Below are positions 8,366 to 15,663 of a DNA stretch of 27,784 bases, one piece after another (positions within the stretch are counted from its first letter, which is position 1; each line of letters opens with the position of its first letter). The DNA is from JAPXLN01 sp033809515 (GTDB taxonomy: Bacteria; Bacillota; Sulfobacillia; Fermentithermobacillales; Fermentithermobacillaceae): contig JAPXLN010000018.1 of the NCBI GenBank assembly GCA_033809515.1, forward strand, positions 1 to 27,784, read 5' to 3'. The notes under the pieces were generated by a model that saw only the letters and a program-made list of their open reading frames with translations, had not been told where the DNA came from and did not search any database. The position numbers and the translations under genes were made by a program.

Positions 8366-9619
8366 TTACTCGGGAAGGACGCTGACATCAGCGCCAAGAG
8401 ATCGGAGTTTCTTGTCCATTGATTCGTATCCTCTGGTAATGACATCGAAACCGTAGATCTCAGTCTTGCCTGCTGCCGAAAGACCCGCAACCACCAGACT
8501 GGCGCCTGCCCTGAGGTCGTTAGCTTTGACCGGAGCCCCTACAAGCTTTGGCACTCCTTCAACGATCGCTGTTCTTCCCTCAACCTTGATTTTGGCGCCC
8601 ATCTTCACCAGCTCACTGACATAACCAAGCCTGTTATCGTACATGGATTCCTGGATAACGCTGACTCCGTCGGCCCGGCACAGAACCGCCACCAGAGGCT
8701 GTTGTGCATCGGTAGGGAAACCGGGGTACGGCAGGGTCTTGACGTTGACCGGCCTGGGTTGTTCGGGGCCTACCACCCTGATATAGTCTCCGTTCTCTTC
8801 CATGATGGCCCCTGCTTCCCTGAGCTTGGCCGTGACAGGCTCAAGGTGCTTTGTAATGACGTTCCTAACCATGACGTCGCCGCCTGTTGCCGCAGCTGCC
8901 ATCATGTACGTAGCCGCTTCCATGTCGTCAGGTATGACAGAATGCTGTGCACCATGGAGCTTCTTGACGCCCCTGACCCTCACCACGTCGGTGCCTGCGC
9001 CCTGAATCCGGCCTCCCATAGCGTTAACGAAGTTGGCCAGGTCGACTACGTGAGGTTCTTTTGCAGCGTTCTCGATAACCGTCAAACCCTCAGCCCTTGA
9101 GGCTGCCAGCATTATGTTTATGGTAGCGCCTACGCTGGGAATATCGAGATACACGGGAGCTCCGGTCAGCTTCTTTGCGTACAGCTTCACCACTCCGCCT
9201 TCTACGGTCGCATCAGCTCCCAGAGCTCGAAAACCTTTCAGATGCTGGTCAACAGGGCGTGGACCAATATCGCAGCCACCGGGCAATCCTACTTCCGCCC
9301 GGCCGAACTTGGCAAGCAAGACTCCCATCAGATAGTAAGACGCTCTCAATTTCTTGACCAGGTCGTAAGGGGCAACATAGGCAGAGAAACCGTTAGGAGC
9401 GATTGTCATGCTCTTTTCGTTCACAGACACGATTGCCCCAAGGTCGGCCATAATCTGGGCAAACACCTTAACATCTCTGATGAGGGGCACGTTCTCCAGA
9501 ACACATTCCTCATCAGCTAACAGCGCAGCAGGTACCAGCGCCACCGAGGAGTTCTTGGAACCTCCGACGGATACCTCTCCTTGAAGCCTTGTTCTGTGCC
9601 TTATCACTAGTTTGGACAT
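8366..9619 (-). CDS. murA: UDP-N-acetylglucosamine 1-carboxyvinyltransferase (MurA)
   Basis: This enzyme catalyses the first committed step of peptidoglycan synthesis, transferring enolpyruvate from phosphoenolpyruvate to UDP-GlcNAc in the cytoplasm. The 417-residue length is typical. The substrate lysine and asparagine occur in GGSKNSS (Lys22, Asn23). The catalytic loop GLPGGCDIGPRPVDQH carries the cysteine at 116, which is the fosfomycin target. PDDMEAATYM and YDNRLGYVSEL match the second lobe. The ATG at 9619 has GAGGAGA about nine bases upstream. Firmicutes often carry two MurA paralogues; I cannot tell which this is. It is followed by the HtrA gene and preceded, after 181 bp, by a cell-wall peptidase gene, so the neighbourhood is envelope-related. 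Confidence 0.97.
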   Translation of the reverse strand: MSKLVIRHRTRLQGEVSVGGSKNSSVALVPAALLADEECVLENVPLIRDVKVFAQIMADLGAIVSVNEKSMTIAPNGFSAYVAPYDLVKKLRASYYLMGVLLAKFGRAEVGLPGGCDIGPRPVDQHLKGFRALGADATVEGGVVKLYAKKLTGAPVYLDIPSVGATINIMLAASRAEGLTVIENAAKEPHVVDLANFVNAMGGRIQGAGTDVVRVRGVKKLHGAQHSVIPDDMEAATYMMAAAATGGDVMVRNVITKHLEPVTAKLREAGAIMEENGDYIRVVGPEQPRPVNVKTLPYPGFPTDAQQPLVAVLCRADGVSVIQESMYDNRLGYVSELVKMGAKIKVEGRTAIVEGVPKLVGAPVKANDLRAGASLVVAGLSAAGKTEIYGFDVITRGYESMDKKLRSLGADVSVLPE

Positions 9620-9800
9620 TGGAAGCGTTCTCCTCGAATTCCTCTATGACTGCCTTCCGGCAGAACCTCAGTTTCGCTATGCTAGATTAGTTAAGGACAG
9701 GCCCTATTCCTTCCCCTGAAGGCAAAGCCGGGCAAACACTTTCTGGCAGCACTCCGAACGCCCTTTGGTTCGAGGCCCGCTCAAGGTTCCTCGCCTGCAA
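9620..9800. other. 181-bp intergenic region between murA and the M23 peptidase gene
   Basis: It contains the murA ribosome binding site and small hairpins on the minus strand, such as CTGCC-GGAA-GGCAG, none followed by a T-run. TAATCT/TAGCAT stretches near 9680 could be -10 elements but lack a credible -35. No open frame with a ribosome site was seen. Confidence 0.4.
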
Positions 9801-11234
9801 TCACTTGTAGAACGAAAGAGGATTCTTGTGCTTCCCGTCAACCCATACTTCAAAGTGAAGGTGGGGTCCTGTGGATATGCCTGTCGAGCCTACATAACCT
9901 ATGACGTCACCCTTATTGACCTTATCACCTGTCTTAACGGCCATCCTGGACAGATGACCGTAACAGGTTTCCTTACCGCCACCGTGGTTTATCTTGACGA
10001 AATTCCCGTACCCACCGTTCCATCCGGCAGAACTTACCATCCCCGAATCGGCCGCTACTACGGAAGTTCCCGAAGGGGCACCGATGTCCACTCCCTTATG
10101 GAATTTGCCCCAGCGCCATCCATAGTTGGACGTAATCTGACCCTGAACAGGCCAGGCCATTTCATCGGAACCCATAGGAGGCACCTGTTTTGAGCCGCGC
10201 ACCAGCTTTCTTGTTACAGGTTCTGAGAGAATCCTTTCGGACACGGTTATGCGACCGACTTCCTTGCCGTTTTCCCTGATGATGGTCTGCGTGACTTCCT
10301 TCTGACCGCTGCGCCCTGCCTGAATCACAGTCTCTTGCCAGGGCCACAGACTGTCGTCAGAAGTAACCTGCACATTGTAGGGAATGCTCACTGTGAATAC
10401 CAAAGTCTCACGGGAACTCATGGTCACGTAGGGCTCAGGCACCACAAGCGATAAGCTGTCTCCCTCGCGAATCAGATCGCCTGACACCTTGGGGTTAGCT
10501 TTTCTGAGGTCGTCTACAGTGAGGTGGTTGGCCGCGGCGATGGCCCAAAGACTGTCACCTCTTTTTACCGTGTAGTTGAGGATTTTATCAGTTCCCCTTG
10601 CCAGGACTTTTGAGGCATCTTCTCTGCCCCTGAAAATGGAGGTGGGAACCTCCTTGGCTTCAATGTCGACTTTCTCTTTTATCAAGACCTCATCGACTCG
10701 CGCCTGACGGGAAGTGATGGCGTTTATATACTCACCCCGGAGGTCGGACAGGACTCCCTCTGCATCTTCCCTGGATGACAGAGCCACAACATCCCTTCCG
10801 TTGACAGATATGACGAATCCTTTAGCTAACAGGCTGACACAAGCCCGGAGAGCTTCCCGTAATGCGCCGTCAGTCAATATCTCAGAGTCTGAGTCCGGTT
10901 TAGCCTTCTGCACTGTTACGGCGCTGCCGAGCCTTATCTCGCCGCCTACCCTCACTGACTCGTCTTCCATAAGGCTTCTTATGACCTCTTCGTGCAGTGA
11001 TTTATCCTTCACGAAACCTATATCGCTGCCGTCCACGCTGACGAGGTATGCTGCACCCTGTTGAGCGGTTCCGGCCAAAACCACCCCGGCCAAGAACAAA
11101 AGGCCGCAGGCAAGCAGGGCGGCCTTGGTCAGACCGCGCTTATCTGAGGCCCTGCGAGGTCTCAATCTCCTTCTTGGACGATCCTTTTGCACCGGCTCTA
11201 AGATTGCTTCTTTGTCCGTTTCGATCATGGCCAC
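9801..11234 (-). CDS. LysM-G5-M23 cell-wall metallopeptidase (membrane-anchored)
   Basis: Probably a secreted or membrane-tethered peptidoglycan endopeptidase of the LytM/lysostaphin type. A basic cytoplasmic N-terminus (20-34, many Arg) is followed by one transmembrane helix (about 37-57). A LysM glycan-binding domain covers about 220-265 (YTVKRGDSLW). A G5 domain covers about 272-348. The C-terminal M23 domain shows HKGVD (His379, Asp383), YGHL (His427) and the HLH pair (458-460), so all zinc and catalytic positions are present. The region 60-210 is conserved-looking extracellular sequence in the style of other Clostridial M23 proteins. The start is GTG at 11234, five bases after GGAGG; the ATG two codons later is an equal alternative. 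Length 477 residues. It may serve growth or sporulation; the sequence does not say which. Confidence 0.92.
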   Translation of the reverse strand: MAMIETDKEAILEPVQKDRPRRRLRPRRASDKRGLTKAALLACGLLFLAGVVLAGTAQQGAAYLVSVDGSDIGFVKDKSLHEEVIRSLMEDESVRVGGEIRLGSAVTVQKAKPDSDSEILTDGALREALRACVSLLAKGFVISVNGRDVVALSSREDAEGVLSDLRGEYINAITSRQARVDEVLIKEKVDIEAKEVPTSIFRGREDASKVLARGTDKILNYTVKRGDSLWAIAAANHLTVDDLRKANPKVSGDLIREGDSLSLVVPEPYVTMSSRETLVFTVSIPYNVQVTSDDSLWPWQETVIQAGRSGQKEVTQTIIRENGKEVGRITVSERILSEPVTRKLVRGSKQVPPMGSDEMAWPVQGQITSNYGWRWGKFHKGVDIGAPSGTSVVAADSGMVSSAGWNGGYGNFVKINHGGGKETCYGHLSRMAVKTGDKVNKGDVIGYVGSTGISTGPHLHFEVWVDGKHKNPLSFYK

Positions 11235-11345
11235 CGGAACCTCCGCGCGAAAAGAATATCTCCGTTGTCATTTTTCTTAGTTTTTCCACAAAATGAAGCG
11301 GGAAACCAAGACAAGATATTCTATCCTGCTGCGGAGATTTCCTCC

Positions 11346-12734
11346 TCAAGAAAGGCGGAAAGTTTCAGCCCAGAGAGCATATTCAAGCCGGGTTTTCATT
11401 ACAAGGCAGCCCAAGGGGTCAGGATCTCCGGCGGTTCCTTTGGTCTCTATAGCTCTGGCATGGCAGCCACCTCCACAAAGATACCTGGCCCAACATACTC
11501 TGCACAGATCCTTGTTGGGTACGCGGGCCTGTGCAAATGACCTTTGAAGACCGGGCCGGTGTACTCCCGAGGCTACATGGCCCAACAGGTATGTGGGATT
11601 GCCGACCAGCTGGTGACACGGGTAGATCTCGCCTTGAGGAGTCACAGCCATGTATTCATGTCCTGCGCCGCAGCCTGTTGTGCGTCTCTCCCTGCAGAGT
11701 CCGCGTTCCATACCCAGGTTAAAGTGGTAAAACTCAAACCCGTCTCCCTTGTCCATGCAATGAGCCCAAAAAGAAGCCAGTTCCGAGTAGGATTCTCTCA
11801 GGGCCGGAATGTCAGATGACGTGATAGCCCAGTCTCCCTGGCCTACTGCAGGCTCAAGGGAAATGCGCCTGAACCCTGCCTTGTACAGGTACTTGACGTC
11901 TTCATGAAAATCCAGGTTGCTGCGGGTGAAAGTGCCCCTGACAAAATAGTCAAGATCCGGCCTGGACCTGATTGCTGCAAGGGCTCCTGCTATGACCCGG
12001 GCATGGCTGGGACTTTTGTCCCTGAAGGTCCTCATAGCATCGTGAACTTCGGGACGTCCGTCCAAACTCAAGATCAAACTTACGTTTTGATCATTTAGGA
12101 ACGAGATAATCTCGTCGCTGAGGAGGACGCAATTGGTGGTAAGAGTAAAGCGGAATGACTTGCCCGTATGCTTTTCTTTCTGTCTGGCATAAAGAATGGC
12201 GTCTTTCACGACTTCGAAAGCTAACAGGGGCTCTCCGCCGAAGAAGTCCACATCCAGGTAACGGCGGGAGCCGGACGCCTCTATGAGAAAATCCAGGGCT
12301 CTTCGTGCCGTGCCGGCGCTCATGAGGCAGGGGCGACCTCCAAAACGTCCGACTCCGGCAAAGCAATACTTGCAGGCCAGGTTACAGTCGTGAGCTATGT
12401 TGAGGCAGAGAGCTTTCGCGCCCTGGCCGGGGACCTGGTCTGTCTGCACAATCTCAAGGTCCGGATCCTCTGTGAAAAGGGTTCTACCGGAAAGATCACA
12501 CAGCTCTTCCCAGGCCCGGCGGATATCCTCCCGTGAGAACTCCGGAGACAGATGATGATGCAAAAGGGCAAGGCCCTCGGAAATCTCAATGCCTTCCCGG
12601 ACTATGCAGTCCAGTACGGCGTACCCTGTTTTATCAAGCCGGTGGAGCGCCCCCGACGCTCCATCGTAGGCAAACCGACTGCCTTTTACAGTAAAAATGT
12701 GTACATTGCCTGTGCCTTCTACTTTTCGGGACAT
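11346..12734 (-). CDS. scfB: Radical SAM/SPASM maturase of the SCIFF peptide (thioether-forming)
   Basis: A radical S-adenosylmethionine enzyme that, in characterised SCIFF systems, installs cysteine-to-threonine thioether links in the precursor peptide. From the chosen ATG (12734; 462 residues) the N-terminal peptide-binding region VHIFTVKG..GALHRLDKTGYAVLD resembles SCIFF maturases. The radical SAM cluster motif CNLACKYC has cysteines at 117, 121 and 124. A SPASM domain with auxiliary-cluster cysteines follows: GCGAGHEY, YPCHQLVGN, LCRVCWARYLCGGGCH and the final GCLVMK. The frame extends to 12791, but that part overlaps scfA. The chosen ATG lies 16 nt inside the scfA 3' end without its own SD, so translation is probably coupled to the peptide gene. 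A neighbouring precursor makes the assignment firm. Confidence 0.93.
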   Translation of the reverse strand: MSRKVEGTGNVHIFTVKGSRFAYDGASGALHRLDKTGYAVLDCIVREGIEISEGLALLHHHLSPEFSREDIRRAWEELCDLSGRTLFTEDPDLEIVQTDQVPGQGAKALCLNIAHDCNLACKYCFAGVGRFGGRPCLMSAGTARRALDFLIEASGSRRYLDVDFFGGEPLLAFEVVKDAILYARQKEKHTGKSFRFTLTTNCVLLSDEIISFLNDQNVSLILSLDGRPEVHDAMRTFRDKSPSHARVIAGALAAIRSRPDLDYFVRGTFTRSNLDFHEDVKYLYKAGFRRISLEPAVGQGDWAITSSDIPALRESYSELASFWAHCMDKGDGFEFYHFNLGMERGLCRERRTTGCGAGHEYMAVTPQGEIYPCHQLVGNPTYLLGHVASGVHRPGLQRSFAQARVPNKDLCRVCWARYLCGGGCHARAIETKGTAGDPDPLGCLVMKTRLEYALWAETFRLS

Positions 12735-12889
12735 GGCAAGTTGGATACTGTACATGACGTCTTGCACGCTGATTGGCAAGAGGCCTGGCATGACTCACAG
12801 TCTGCCCTTTCCCTCTTCCAGTTGGGGATTATGACCGGCACGATGTGAAGATTTCCCTTGTGTGTGGTCTTGAGGGTTCTTTCTTTCAT
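12719..12889 (-). CDS. scfA: SCIFF ribosomal peptide precursor (six cysteines), RiPP substrate
   Basis: A 56-codon gene read from ATG at 12889 to TAG at 12719-12721. The leader part begins MKERTLKTTHKGNLHIVPV. The C-terminal core carries exactly six cysteines (31, 34, 38, 42, 46, 53), with CESCQASCQSACKTSC in the middle followed by TVSNLPCPEK. This is the conserved SCIFF (six cysteines in forty-five residues) signature. AGGAG lies about eight bases before the ATG and a near-consensus promoter lies 29 bases upstream. Thr and Ser residues between the cysteines are the likely thioether acceptors. The mature product's role is unknown even in studied species. Because of its size and its overlap with the longest maturase frame it is easily missed. 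Confidence 0.93.
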   Translation of the reverse strand: MKERTLKTTHKGNLHIVPVIIPNWKRERADCESCQASCQSACKTSCTVSNLPCPEK

Positions 12890-12917
12890 AGTGACTCTCC
12901 TCTCTGTTTCATTCTCA

Positions 12918-12945
12918 ATTATAAGGGAGTCCTCTCCATGGTCAA
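12918..12945 (-). promoter_or_regulatory. Strong predicted promoter of scfA-scfB
   Basis: On the minus strand TTGACC (12940-12945, five of six consensus bases) is separated by 16 bp from a perfect TATAAT (12918-12923). Transcription would begin near 12911, about 20 nt before the scfA start. One of two TCTCCATGG copies (12933-12941; the other is 12952-12960) overlaps the -35, so regulation there is possible. Confidence 0.7.
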
Positions 12946-12994
12946 CTTAGGTCTCCATGGAATCCCCCTCGCATATTGCACATTTGGCCAGGAT

Positions 12995-13024
12995 TTGCAC
13001 ATGCAGGGAGCATGGGGGTATACT
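12995..13024 (+). promoter_or_regulatory. Possible promoter of the double-LysM M23 peptidase gene
   Basis: TTGCAC (12995-13000) and TATACT (13019-13024) are 18 bp apart on the plus strand, about 55 bp before the gene. A second TTGCACAT copy occurs 19 bp further upstream (12976-12983). The -35 match is only three of six bases. Confidence 0.4.
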
Positions 13025-13078
13025 TCCTGTATAACTCCGCGCAACCGTAAATATGATTGACTGAGGAGAGTGGCCTGA

Positions 13079-14044
13079 TTGCGCCCGAGACCCATAAAGA
13101 TACTTACTTTCGTCGCGCGCAGGGGCGGCCCCGGTCCCATCAAGGTAGGGCTTGTGTGTCTGGCCCTGGTTTGTGCAGGGGTCTTTATCGCGTGGGGGCG
13201 TATGCCTCAGACATCAGATGGGAATCCAGCGGATTCTGCAGGAGTCTCTCTTCAGCCCGGTGAACCTGAAGCGCCGCCTGAACCTCAATCACCGACTGAA
13301 CCCGAGGTAAAACTGATCGCATATACTGTCAGATCAGGCGATACGTTGAGTTCGATTTCCCAGGAGTATCACACTACCGTTGAATCAATCATCTGTATCA
13401 ACAGCATCTCCTCTCCCGACCGGCTCAGCGTAGGCATGGAGCTCTCGGTTATCTGCAACGCATCGGGTCTTGTCAAACGCGTAGCATCAGGGGATACTCT
13501 GTGGGATATTTCCCGGAAATTCGAGGTTTCGGTAGATGACATTGTTCGCGTTAACAAGCTTGAGGACGCCTCCAGCCTTACATTGGGACAGCTCCTCATC
13601 CTTCCCGGTGCGAAGCTCGCCCTTGCGGCGGAAGCCAGAACAGCTTCAGTGTCCCGAGGCACCGCGTTTCTGTGGCCCCTATCGGGCAGCATAACCAGTG
13701 CATATGGCTGGCGAACCCATCCGCTTTCGGGGAAACGACAGTTCCACGAAGGACTGGACATAGCAGCGGATTCCGGCACCAGGATTCGGGCAGCCGCATC
13801 GGGCAAGGTCACATTTGCAGGGTGGCTCGGAGCTTACGGGAGGCTGGTTACCATCGATCACGGCAACGGCTATGAAACAAGGTACGGGCACCTGTCCGGT
13901 TTTGCAGTGTCTTCCGGAACCTGGGTTTCAGCAGGCGATGTCGTAGGTTATGTTGGCACGTCAGGCGGGACAACAGGACCTCATTGTCACTTTGAAATTC
14001 GGCTTAAGGGTAAGACTCAGAACCCCAGAAGTCTCCTGCCATAG
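13079..14044 (+). CDS. Double-LysM M23 peptidase (LytM-type)
   Basis: A second probable peptidoglycan endopeptidase. A basic N-terminus precedes a transmembrane or uncleaved signal segment (about 21-40). A Pro/Glu-rich linker (58-78) leads to two LysM domains (about 81-126 and 131-176; YTVRSGDTL and RVASGDTLW). The M23 domain has HEGLD (His223, Asp227), YGHL (His271) and HCH (302-304), so zinc ligands are intact. It is 321 residues from a TTG start at 13079, with GGAG about ten bases upstream; no better start lies nearby. It is divergently transcribed from scfA and convergent with bofA (stops 13 bp apart). Proteins of this layout act in cell separation or in spore-coat and cortex processes; which applies here is unknown. 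Confidence 0.91.
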   Translation: MRPRPIKILTFVARRGGPGPIKVGLVCLALVCAGVFIAWGRMPQTSDGNPADSAGVSLQPGEPEAPPEPQSPTEPEVKLIAYTVRSGDTLSSISQEYHTTVESIICINSISSPDRLSVGMELSVICNASGLVKRVASGDTLWDISRKFEVSVDDIVRVNKLEDASSLTLGQLLILPGAKLALAAEARTASVSRGTAFLWPLSGSITSAYGWRTHPLSGKRQFHEGLDIAADSGTRIRAAASGKVTFAGWLGAYGRLVTIDHGNGYETRYGHLSGFAVSSGTWVSAGDVVGYVGTSGGTTGPHCHFEIRLKGKTQNPRSLLP

Positions 14045-14057
14045 CCTCGAGGCCCGG

Positions 14058-14318
14058 TCAGAGCAGATACTTGAGGGCCAGGAGCAATCCTGCGCCGGGA
14101 ATCCCTAACACGCCGACCGTAACAGCTGAAAGAGGGTTCAGCCCCATGTGGAAACCTGCAAACCCTCCAATTACGTTAACCACCCAGATTAGGAAAAAGC
14201 ATATGGCTGAACGCAGGAGCACCTTGCCCAGCTTGGAGAGAGGCTTGGCCATGGCCTTCAGGAGAAAGTAAAGAACCAGCACAGCTATTCCGGCACCCAG
14301 CACAAGGTTGAAATCCAC
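14058..14318 (-). CDS. bofA: BofA-family membrane protein (pro-sigma-K processing inhibitor)
   Basis: In B. subtilis BofA holds the SpoIVFB protease inactive in the outer forespore membrane, delaying sigma-K activation. This 86-residue protein has a hydrophobic segment at about 5-20, a basic stretch KPLSKLGKVLLR, and a second hydrophobic region with the family-like VVNVIGG...LNPLSAVTVGVLGIPGAGLLLALK. Size matches B. subtilis BofA (87 residues). The start is a GTG at 14318 with GGGGGCGG upstream. It closes the dnaX-yaaK-recR-yaaL-bofA string in the same order as in B. subtilis, which supports both the identity and a spore-forming host. No T-run hairpin follows the stop. Confidence 0.92.
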   Translation of the reverse strand: MDFNLVLGAGIAVLVLYFLLKAMAKPLSKLGKVLLRSAICFFLIWVVNVIGGFAGFHMGLNPLSAVTVGVLGIPGAGLLLALKYLL

Positions 14319-14363
14319 TGTTACCGCCCCCTGACAATCCCTATGAAGACGGAAACGACGATA

Positions 14364-14600
14364 TTACCTGGCAACAGAAGCCGGCTCAGGACAGTCTCGG
14401 ACTTTCTTAAGCAGGTATGAGTACTTGCGCCTGGCCGCCGCCATGAGGAATATTGCCTCGTCAATGAGCTCCGGTTCAACTGCTTCGGCAAACGCAGACG
14501 AGGCCATATCGTATTCCCTTTGTGCCTGCTGGAGAGCACAGAGGTACTGCGCCCGTTCAGAGCCCGCCGGGCTTGTATTCTTCAGAAGCCAAAACTGCAT
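14364..14600 (-). CDS. yaaL: YaaL family (DUF2508) small protein
   Basis: A 78-residue protein of unknown function, recognised by QREYDMASSAF...EPELIDEAIFLMAAARRKYSYLLKKVR, the DUF2508 pattern, and by its place between recR and bofA as in B. subtilis. It is predicted largely helical and soluble. The longest frame reaches 14777 into recR, but the ATG at 14600 has GGAGG ten bases upstream and gives the family length (about 75). The start codon is inside one arm of a 9-bp inverted repeat (14598-14606 with 14660-14668), which may limit its translation. Confidence 0.85.
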   Translation of the reverse strand: MQFWLLKNTSPAGSERAQYLCALQQAQREYDMASSAFAEAVEPELIDEAIFLMAAARRKYSYLLKKVRDCPEPASVAR

Positions 14601-14703
14601 ACTCCAGTCGCCTCCAAAAAACATATGCTTGCGGCCACTTATAAATGTATGCTGCATGTTGGAGTATGGACACCTGGAGGCAGCTTTATACACTTCCGGT
14701 AAT

Positions 14704-15312
14704 TTACGGCACCTCGCGTCTGGCTTCCAGGGAACGTGCGAGAGTAACCTCATCGGCATAGTCCAGATCAGCTCCAAAGGGCAGTCCCCTGGCCAGGCGC
14801 GTCACCCTAACCCCTTCAGGTTTGACTATCCTTGACAGATACAGGGCGGTAGTCTCACCGTCCACATCAGGGTTTGTGGCAAGGATCACCTCTTGGACAG
14901 AGCTTTCTTTGTCCTGAATGCGCCTGAGGAGCTCCTTGGACCGGATATCTTCGGGTCCTATCCCCTTGAGTGGCTCAATATACCCGTGAAGGACATGGTA
15001 CAAACCCCTGTAGCCGCCTGCCCTTTCAATGGCAAGAACGTCTTTAGGGTAGGCCACGACGCAAATGAGGCTCTTGTCGCGCCTGGGGTCCCGGCAAATG
15101 CCGCATGGGTCAAGGTCGGTCAGGTTGCCGCACAAGGAGCAGTACCCGATCCGGTCCCTGGTTTCCCCCAGGCTGTGTATGAGGCGGTTAATGAACTCTT
15201 TCCCCTGGGAAGCAAGAAAAAAGGCAAGGCGCTGGGCAGACTTGGGGCCTATTCCAGGAAGCTTTCTCAGTTCCTCAACTAGATTTTCTATGGACTCTGG
15301 AAGAGTTGACAT
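14704..15312 (-). CDS. recR: Recombination mediator RecR
   Basis: RecR works with RecO and RecF to load RecA on SSB-coated DNA gaps. The 202 residues show the usual order: helix-hairpin-helix KLPGIGPKSAQRLAF (18-32), a four-cysteine zinc finger (Cys58, 61, 70, 73; CSLCGN...CGIC), then a Toprim domain (about 80-175) with ATNPDVDGETTALYL. The ATG at 15312 lies three bases after the yaaK stop, with little SD of its own, so coupling to yaaK is likely. The dnaX-yaaK-recR order is conserved across Firmicutes. Confidence 0.97.
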   Translation of the reverse strand: MSTLPESIENLVEELRKLPGIGPKSAQRLAFFLASQGKEFINRLIHSLGETRDRIGYCSLCGNLTDLDPCGICRDPRRDKSLICVVAYPKDVLAIERAGGYRGLYHVLHGYIEPLKGIGPEDIRSKELLRRIQDKESSVQEVILATNPDVDGETTALYLSRIVKPEGVRVTRLARGLPFGADLDYADEVTLARSLEARREVP

Positions 15313-15315
15313 ACT

Positions 15316-15651
15316 CTACCACTTCATAGGCATGCCGGCCGCACCGGTCACCCTGGCCATCTCTGTCCTGGACGTTTCTTGAGCTTCTCTGATAGCTGCG
15401 TTAACGGCAGCCACAATCAGATCCTGAAGCATCTCTACGTCGTCAGGGTCAACGACTTCCTTCTGGATCTCTACGGACTTGAGCTCACAGGAACAGGTCA
15501 CAACCGCCTTTACCATTCCTCCGCCTGACGTGCCTTCCACGGTCTTTTGGGCCAGTTCCTCTTCTACGCGAGCCATCTCACTTTGAAGCTTCTGGGCTTC
15601 CTTCATAAGGCGCTGTATATCAACGCCGCCTGGACCTGGGTATCTGGGCAT
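15316..15651 (-). CDS. yaaK: YbaB/EbfC-family nucleoid-associated protein
   Basis: A small dimeric DNA-binding protein. Residues about 10-45 form a heptad-like helix (IQRLMKEAQKLQSEMARVEEELA), followed by the YbaB beta region (VEGTSGGGMVKAVVTCSCELKSVEI) and a second helix. 111 residues from ATG at 15651, which has AGGAGG eight bases upstream; the TTG two codons earlier would leave only two bases of spacing. The SD overlaps the end of dnaX. Placement between dnaX and recR is the standard arrangement. Confidence 0.95.
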   Translation of the reverse strand: MPRYPGPGGVDIQRLMKEAQKLQSEMARVEEELAQKTVEGTSGGGMVKAVVTCSCELKSVEIQKEVVDPDDVEMLQDLIVAAVNAAIREAQETSRTEMARVTGAAGMPMKW

Positions 15652-15663
15652 CGACAATGCCTC

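Noticed and set aside
12985..12999. Sigma-54-like TGGCC...TTGCA sequence upstream of the double-LysM gene
   Set aside because: The distance between the GG and GC elements is one base too short for a -24/-12 promoter.
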